Source: Collinsella sp. UBA6357
GTDB taxonomy: Bacteria; Actinomycetota; Coriobacteriia; Coriobacteriales; Coriobacteriaceae
Direction of reading: 5' to 3'
NCBI GenBank assembly: GCA_002437815.1
Contig: DJRP01000033.1
Coordinates: 1 to 25,041 of the forward strand
DNA: 25,041 nt
Shown piece by piece: positions 20,791-25,041 of this stretch. How positions within the stretch are numbered: position 1 is the first letter of the stretch; every line of letters begins with the position of its first letter. A program made the translations under genes and the position numbers. Under the pieces are notes generated by a model. The model was given only the letters and a program-made list of their open reading frames with translations. It had not been told where the DNA came from and did no database searches.

Positions 20791-22830
20791 TTGAAACTTC
20801 TTCGCAAAAACCGCACGGCGCACCGTATCGTCACCTTCATCGTCACCCTTGTCTTGGCAGCCACGGCAGGAGTCCTCTCGGGTTGCTCTAGCGGCAGCGA
20901 CGATTCAACCCCATACAAACTCGTCAGCAACGGCAAGCTCACGGTCGCGAGCGATCTTGCGACGCCTCCTTTCGAATACGTCGACGACGCCGGCAACGAT
21001 CAGGGCTTCACCTATGAGCTCATGGGAAAGATCGCCAAGGAGCTCGGGCTCGAGCTCAACTACCTGCCGGCCCAAAAGTTCGACGGCATCATCCCCATGG
21101 TCAAACAGGGCGTTAAGACTGACGTAGGCGCTTGCAACATCACCATCAACGAAGAACGCAAGAAAGAAGTCGATTTCACCGATAGCTACATGGACTCCAA
21201 CCAAGGCGTTGCCGTAGCCAAGGGGAGCGGATTCGAGACGACGGATAGCTTGAACGCCTCGGGTGTCAAGATCGCCGTGCAGTCGGGCACGACGTCAGAG
21301 GAATGGGCCGTCGAGCACCTGCCCCAGGCGACCACTGTAAACTTCGATGACTGGACCGCCGCCTTCACCGCCGTCATGAGTGGACAGTGCCAGGCCGTCG
21401 TCTGCGACCTCCCCGTCGAGCAGTGGATGGTCTCGAACTCCTTCACCGACATGCAGATTATCAAAGAGGTCGTCACCGGCGAGCAATTCGGCATCGCCGT
21501 GAGCAAAGACAACCCCCAGCTCACGAAAGCGATCAACAAAGCACTCGCCAAGATTAAAAAATCGGGCGAATACGACAAGCTGTACGAGAAATGGTTTGGG
21601 ACCGCGCCATCGAACTCGGACTCGACCAAGAGCGACAACGATGCCTCAGCTTCGCAGAGCTCTTCCACGGCACCTTCTACGCTCGAGGTGACGTCCGCCA
21701 CCGCCAAATCAAACGAAGATGGCGGGACAGCCGTGCTCGGTGGCATCGCGACGCGCCTCACCTGGGAGGCGACAGTCGGCACCGATGAGGGCGCACTCTC
21801 GGCCGTCACGCTTTCCCTCCCAGACGGGGGCTCCTTCGAGGACACATCGGCCAAAGTTGAAATCATCTCAGAACTCAACAAGACAAAAGTCGCCTCAAGT
21901 TGCAAGCTCAAGGGTTCCAAACTTGTCATCACGCTCAAAGACACCGTCCCGGCCGGCTCGGACATCCGCATCACGGTATCGGGCGTCGTATTTCCCAGCA
22001 ATGCCGGCGCATACGCCATCGATGGCTCCTACACCACGGATGGGGACATCCACCAGCTGCCGCAATCCCCCACGATCTCCGTTTCCCAAAGCACGCTCGT
22101 GCAGTCGGCCGTACGCTGGCTCGACGCCCAGCCCTGGGTCGCGGCGTGGAATGCGAACCCGTTTTTAGGGATGTTCCTCAAACCTCAGATCATCGTTACC
22201 TCCATCGCATCGCTCTTTCAAGGTTGGGGCATTGCTTTTGGAGTCACCGTCATCGGATTCCCGCTCGCCGTGCCCATAGCGCTCGTCTTCGCTTTCATGA
22301 AGATGAGCCGCCGCCGTTGGCTTCGCGGAATCGCCGTGACCTACATCAACGTCTTGCGCGGAACCCCGCTCTTTTTGCAGATCTACATCGCCTTCTTCGG
22401 CTTGCCTATGATCGGTCTCAACGTACCCAACCTGCCGCTCGGCATCGCCGTGCTCGCCATCAACTGTTCGGCTTACCTGGCCGAGATCTTCCGCGCCGGT
22501 ATCGAAGCCGTGCCGAGAGGACAGCATGAGGCGGCGTTCTCACTCGGCATGACCTGGTCGCACACCATGGCCCGCATCGTGATCCCGCAGGCCGTACGAT
22601 ATGTTATCCCCACGATGACCAGCGAATTCGTGATGCTCTACAAAGACACATCGCTCCTCTCGAGCGTCGGCGTGATGGAGCTGATGCTCTTCTCAAAGAA
22701 CCTCACCGCGACCACGGGCAACATCACGCCCTATATCTGCGCCGCACTCTATTACCTCGTGGTTACGATCCCGCTCATCCATGTCGTGACCAAGGTCGAA
22801 CGCCGGCTTGCCGCACGCTCGCACCGATAG
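20791..22830 (+). CDS. Amino-acid ABC transporter: substrate-binding lipoprotein fused to permease
   Basis: A polar amino-acid importer in which binding protein and permease are one 679-residue chain. A signal peptide with lipobox LSGC (29-32) precedes a periplasmic-binding domain (about 43-270, with DVGACNITINEERKKEVDFT, typical of the SBP_bac_3 family). A Ser/Asp/Thr-rich linker follows (271-297). Then comes a beta-rich domain of about 130 residues that I cannot assign (298-432). The HisM-type permease domain (about 465-675) has the EAA loop EIFRAGIEAVPRGQHEAAF (565-583) for ATPase docking. The start is TTG with a weak AAGG 9 nt upstream; no ATG is available in frame. GATAAT at 20679-20684 may be its -10. 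No ATPase gene follows in the window, so the partner is encoded elsewhere. GlnP-like SBP-permease fusions are known; the middle domain is unusual. Confidence 0.88.
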   Translation: MKLLRKNRTAHRIVTFIVTLVLAATAGVLSGCSSGSDDSTPYKLVSNGKLTVASDLATPPFEYVDDAGNDQGFTYELMGKIAKELGLELNYLPAQKFDGIIPMVKQGVKTDVGACNITINEERKKEVDFTDSYMDSNQGVAVAKGSGFETTDSLNASGVKIAVQSGTTSEEWAVEHLPQATTVNFDDWTAAFTAVMSGQCQAVVCDLPVEQWMVSNSFTDMQIIKEVVTGEQFGIAVSKDNPQLTKAINKALAKIKKSGEYDKLYEKWFGTAPSNSDSTKSDNDASASQSSSTAPSTLEVTSATAKSNEDGGTAVLGGIATRLTWEATVGTDEGALSAVTLSLPDGGSFEDTSAKVEIISELNKTKVASSCKLKGSKLVITLKDTVPAGSDIRITVSGVVFPSNAGAYAIDGSYTTDGDIHQLPQSPTISVSQSTLVQSAVRWLDAQPWVAAWNANPFLGMFLKPQIIVTSIASLFQGWGIAFGVTVIGFPLAVPIALVFAFMKMSRRRWLRGIAVTYINVLRGTPLFLQIYIAFFGLPMIGLNVPNLPLGIAVLAINCSAYLAEIFRAGIEAVPRGQHEAAFSLGMTWSHTMARIVIPQAVRYVIPTMTSEFVMLYKDTSLLSSVGVMELMLFSKNLTATTGNITPYICAALYYLVVTIPLIHVVTKVERRLAARSHR

Positions 22831-22839
22831 TCCCATATG

Positions 22840-22879
22840 AACCATGCGTTGCATCCGCGCGTGTAACGCATGGTTTTTC
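22840..22879 (+). terminator. Intrinsic terminator of the ABC transporter gene
   Basis: AACCATGCGTT (22840-22850) pairs perfectly with AACGCATGGTT (22865-22875) and is followed by TTTTTC. It starts 10 nt after the stop codon, so asnB is separately transcribed. Confidence 0.92.
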
Positions 22880-22910
22880 AATTGCAAACAGGGCACGCGG
22901 GGCTCTCCGC

Positions 22911-22933
22911 CCATATGAACGTTCATCATATGG
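22911..22933. promoter_or_regulatory. Operator-like palindrome upstream of asnB
   Basis: CCATATGA (22911-22918) and TCATATGG (22926-22933) are perfectly inverted with a 7-nt spacer; within them ATGAACGTTCAT is also a palindrome. The half CCCATATGAAC recurs just after the transporter stop (22832-22842). The regulator is unknown. Confidence 0.5.
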
Positions 22934-22956
22934 AAGATTGATATTCGACGATAACA

Positions 22957-22993
22957 AGACCTCAGACCGTCCGCGAGGTCTATGCCGCGGACG
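22957..22993 (+). promoter_or_regulatory. Two mutually exclusive hairpins in the asnB leader
   Basis: AGACCTC (22957-22963) pairs with GAGGTCT (22975-22981). CGTCCGCG (22968-22975) pairs with CGCGGACG (22986-22993). The second hairpin uses the loop of the first, and its 5' arm shares G22975, while the first stem's 3' arm falls in its loop, so they compete. The end of the second is about 8 nt from the Shine-Dalgarno AAAGGA (23001-23006). Confidence 0.55.
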
Positions 22994-23014
22994 TATCGGG
23001 AAAGGAATCTTTGC

Positions 23015-24874
23015 ATGTGCGGATTTGTCGGCTTTACCGGATGCGATGAGCGAAGCGAGCAAGTGCTCGGCTCAATGATGGACAGGATCATCCACCGCGG
23101 TCCCGACATGGGCGGCCAGCATATCGCCGGCGACGTTGCACTCGGCTTCCGTCGTCTTTCGATCCTCGATCTCACGGAGGCCGGCGCTCAGCCCATGTCC
23201 AATGAAGACGGTAGCGTCACCATTGTCTTCAACGGCGAAATCTACAACTTCCAGGAGCTTCGCCACGAGCTCGAAGCGGCCGGATACACGTTCCATTGCA
23301 ACGCCGACACCGAGGTCCTCGTACACGGATACGAGGAATGGGGCGAGGATCTCGTCAACCGCCTGCGCGGCATGTACGCATTTGTGATCCACGACCAGAA
23401 CAAGAACAAGCTCTTCGGCGCGCGTGACATCTTTGGCATCAAGCCGTTCTATTACTGCAAGACAGCCAAAGGCAACCTGCTCTTCGGCTCCGAGATCAAA
23501 AGCTTCCTCGACCACCCCGATTTCGTGAAGGCCGTCAATCACGAGGCGCTACGTCCCTATCTCACGCTCCAGTTCCCTGCCACGGAGGAGACCTTTTTCA
23601 AGGGCGTGTACAAGCTGGCGCCAGCACACTGCTTTACCTATGACCTCAAGTCCAAGAAGATGGATATCCAGCGTTACTGGAACTGTGACTTCTCCGATGA
23701 CAACTCCAAAACGTTTGACGAGTACGTCGACGAGTGCGACCAAGTCGTACACGAGAGCGTCGATGCACACCGCATCGCCGATGTCAAAGTCGGCTCTTTC
23801 CTCTCGGGTGGCGTTGATTCCAGCTACATTGCCGCGTGTCTGATGCCTGATACCACTTATTCCGTCGGCTTCGACTACAAGAACTTCAACGAGACCAACT
23901 ATGCGGCCGAGCTTTCGGACAAGCTCGGTATCAAGAACGTCCGTAAGATGATCACCGCTGACGAGTTCTTCGACGCGCTCCCCGATATTCAATACCACAT
24001 GGACGAGCCGCAATCCAACCTCTCCTCCGTGCCGCTGTACTACCTGGCCGAAATGGCATCCAAAGAGGTTACCGTCGTGCTCTCCGGCGAGGGTGCCGAT
24101 GAGCTTTTCGCCGGTTACGAGTGGTATGAAGACACCCCCGAGATGCGCTCGTTCAAAAAACACGTGCCGCTTGGTGTGCGCCGCGCACTCGGCTCGCTCG
24201 TCCAGCACCTCCCCTACTTCAAGGGCCACAACTTCCTAACCAAGTGCGCCGAGGTGCCCGAGCGCTGGTACGTGGGTCAAGCAAAGGTTTTCGATCCTTC
24301 AGAGGTCGACGCCGTGCTCAAGCCAGCCTATGACGCCGGCAACAACGCTACCGAGATGTGCGCTACCTACTACAAGCAGGTCCCCAACTTCTGCGAGCTC
24401 TCCAAGAAGCAGTACCTTGACATGAACATGTGGCTCCCGGGCGATATCCTGCTCAAGGCGGATAAGATGTGCATGGCACACTCCCTCGAGCTGCGCGTCC
24501 CGTTCCTCGACAAGAAGGTCATGGAGTTTGCCGAGCATATCCCGGCGCGTTATCGCGTGAACGAAGAAGGCTGCAAACTCGTGCTTCGCCATGCCGCCAA
24601 CCGAACCCTGCCTGATGAGTGGGCTACGCGCAAGAAGGTCGGTTTCCCGGTTCCCGTCAAGTTCTGGCTGCGTGAACAGAAGTATTACGACTATGTCAAG
24701 GAATACTTCACTGCGCCGTGGGCATCCGAGTTCTTTGATACCGACGTGCTCATGAAGCTCCTGGATGACCATTTTGAGGGCCGCGCGCTCAATCAGCGTA
24801 AGATCTATACCGCACTCACGTTCCTCATCTGGTATAAGCGTTTCTTCATCGACGAGGAGCCTAAAGCGGCGTAG
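23015..24874 (+). CDS. asnB: Asparagine synthetase, glutamine-hydrolysing
   Basis: It converts aspartate to asparagine using ATP and ammonia from glutamine. From ATG 23015 it has 619 residues. The N-terminal glutaminase begins MCGFVGF with nucleophile Cys2, and shows GFRRLSILDL and FNGEIYNF. The C-terminal synthetase domain has the pyrophosphate loop SGGVDSS (264-270) and SGEGADELFAGY (357-368). A longer frame begins at 22982, but Cys2 must be exposed after Met removal and AAAGGA lies 8 nt before 23015. Upstream lie an operator-like palindrome and two competing hairpins; a terminator separates it from the transporter. No strong terminator follows. A weak stem (24899-24929) without a U-run lies before tRNA-Val. 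Confidence 0.97.
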   Translation: MCGFVGFTGCDERSEQVLGSMMDRIIHRGPDMGGQHIAGDVALGFRRLSILDLTEAGAQPMSNEDGSVTIVFNGEIYNFQELRHELEAAGYTFHCNADTEVLVHGYEEWGEDLVNRLRGMYAFVIHDQNKNKLFGARDIFGIKPFYYCKTAKGNLLFGSEIKSFLDHPDFVKAVNHEALRPYLTLQFPATEETFFKGVYKLAPAHCFTYDLKSKKMDIQRYWNCDFSDDNSKTFDEYVDECDQVVHESVDAHRIADVKVGSFLSGGVDSSYIAACLMPDTTYSVGFDYKNFNETNYAAELSDKLGIKNVRKMITADEFFDALPDIQYHMDEPQSNLSSVPLYYLAEMASKEVTVVLSGEGADELFAGYEWYEDTPEMRSFKKHVPLGVRRALGSLVQHLPYFKGHNFLTKCAEVPERWYVGQAKVFDPSEVDAVLKPAYDAGNNATEMCATYYKQVPNFCELSKKQYLDMNMWLPGDILLKADKMCMAHSLELRVPFLDKKVMEFAEHIPARYRVNEEGCKLVLRHAANRTLPDEWATRKKVGFPVPVKFWLREQKYYDYVKEYFTAPWASEFFDTDVLMKLLDDHFEGRALNQRKIYTALTFLIWYKRFFIDEEPKAA

Positions 24875-24944
24875 GAATCCAAACGAGATTAAACGTTTCA
24901 TCGGCAGTCTTATGGATTACCGATGATGACAGCACGAGCTCCGC

Positions 24945-24950
24945 TATACT
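24945..24950 (+). promoter_or_regulatory. -10 box of tRNA-Val
   Basis: TATACT 11 nt before the tRNA 5' end would start the transcript about 5 nt upstream of it. No clear -35 at 17 nt. Confidence 0.55.
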
Positions 24951-24961
24951 GATAAACCTCC

Positions 24962-25034
24962 GGGCGATTGGCGCAACGGTTAGCGCAGGTGCTTTACACG
25001 CACAAGGTTGGGGGTTCGAATCCCTCATCGCCCA
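24962..25034 (+). tRNA. tRNA-Val (UAC)
   Basis: A 73-nt cloverleaf. Acceptor GGGCGAT/ATCGCCC is perfect, D-stem GCGC/GCGC, and the anticodon loop TTTACAC gives UAC (Val). The anticodon stem has a G-A mismatch at its top. After discriminator A the genome reads CCC, so the 3' CCA is not encoded, unlike the other five tRNAs in this window. Confidence 0.92.
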
Positions 25035-25041
25035 CCCCTTG

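Noticed and set aside
20791..22830. Frameshift-joined separate binding-protein and permease genes
   Set aside because: The frame is continuous over 679 codons, with consistent codon use and a plausible linker, so a true fusion is favoured.
22880..23014. T-box riboswitch before asnB
   Set aside because: No AGGGTGGNACCGCG-like T-box sequence and no terminator in the leader.

Overview
The window looks like a chromosomal stretch from a high-GC member of the Coriobacteriia, most likely Collinsella or a close relative. This rests on Gram-positive style Shine-Dalgarno sites, DisA, Veg and Rae1 homologues, the disA-ispD-ispF-cysS-rlmB-yacP order shared in part with Firmicutes, and strong GC bias at third codon positions. 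The species is an inference. Nearly everything is housekeeping. I see no prophage, CRISPR array, transposase or defence island.

Layout. Positions 1-592 (minus) hold a tRNA-Tyr, tRNA-Thr(GGU), tRNA-Met, tuf operon with a near-consensus promoter at 644-672; tuf runs off the left edge. A separate tRNA-Thr(UGU) with its own terminator lies at 945-1019. Positions 1093-6317 (minus) are one tight operon, disA, ispD, ispF, cysS, rlmB, rae1, with gaps of 0-3 nt or overlaps of about 11 nt. Positions 6318-6729 are a divergent region with a 14-bp-arm inverted repeat element and a manganese (yybP-ykoY) riboswitch with terminator, which drives mntP (plus). After a 390-nt noncoding gap holding another inverted-repeat-bounded segment and a bidirectional terminator comes clpC (minus). 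Then follow a DUF2798 membrane protein behind an attenuator-like leader, lysS (with a fused C-terminal tRNA-binding domain), greA, tatA, tRNA-Pro, ispE, veg, dtd, rdgB, murI, a HAD-IIB phosphatase and murE, all on minus. The right end is on plus: a fused substrate-binding protein/permease of an amino-acid ABC transporter, asnB, and tRNA-Val.

How the genes fit together. Three MEP isoprenoid-pathway genes (ispD, ispF, ispE) occur at two sites. Translation is represented by six tRNAs, EF-Tu, CysRS, LysRS, RlmB, Rae1 and Dtd. Cell wall and nucleotide hygiene are represented by murI, murE and rdgB. Nitrogen metabolism is represented by asnB beside an amino-acid importer.

The most interesting points are regulatory and architectural: the three-part transporter fusion with an unassigned beta-rich middle domain, the two mutually exclusive hairpins plus palindrome ahead of asnB, the terminator-bearing leader ahead of the DUF2798 gene, the two inverted-repeat elements flanking mntP, the LysRS fusion, and a MurE with a non-DAP specificity signature. 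No clearly new multi-gene system is visible.
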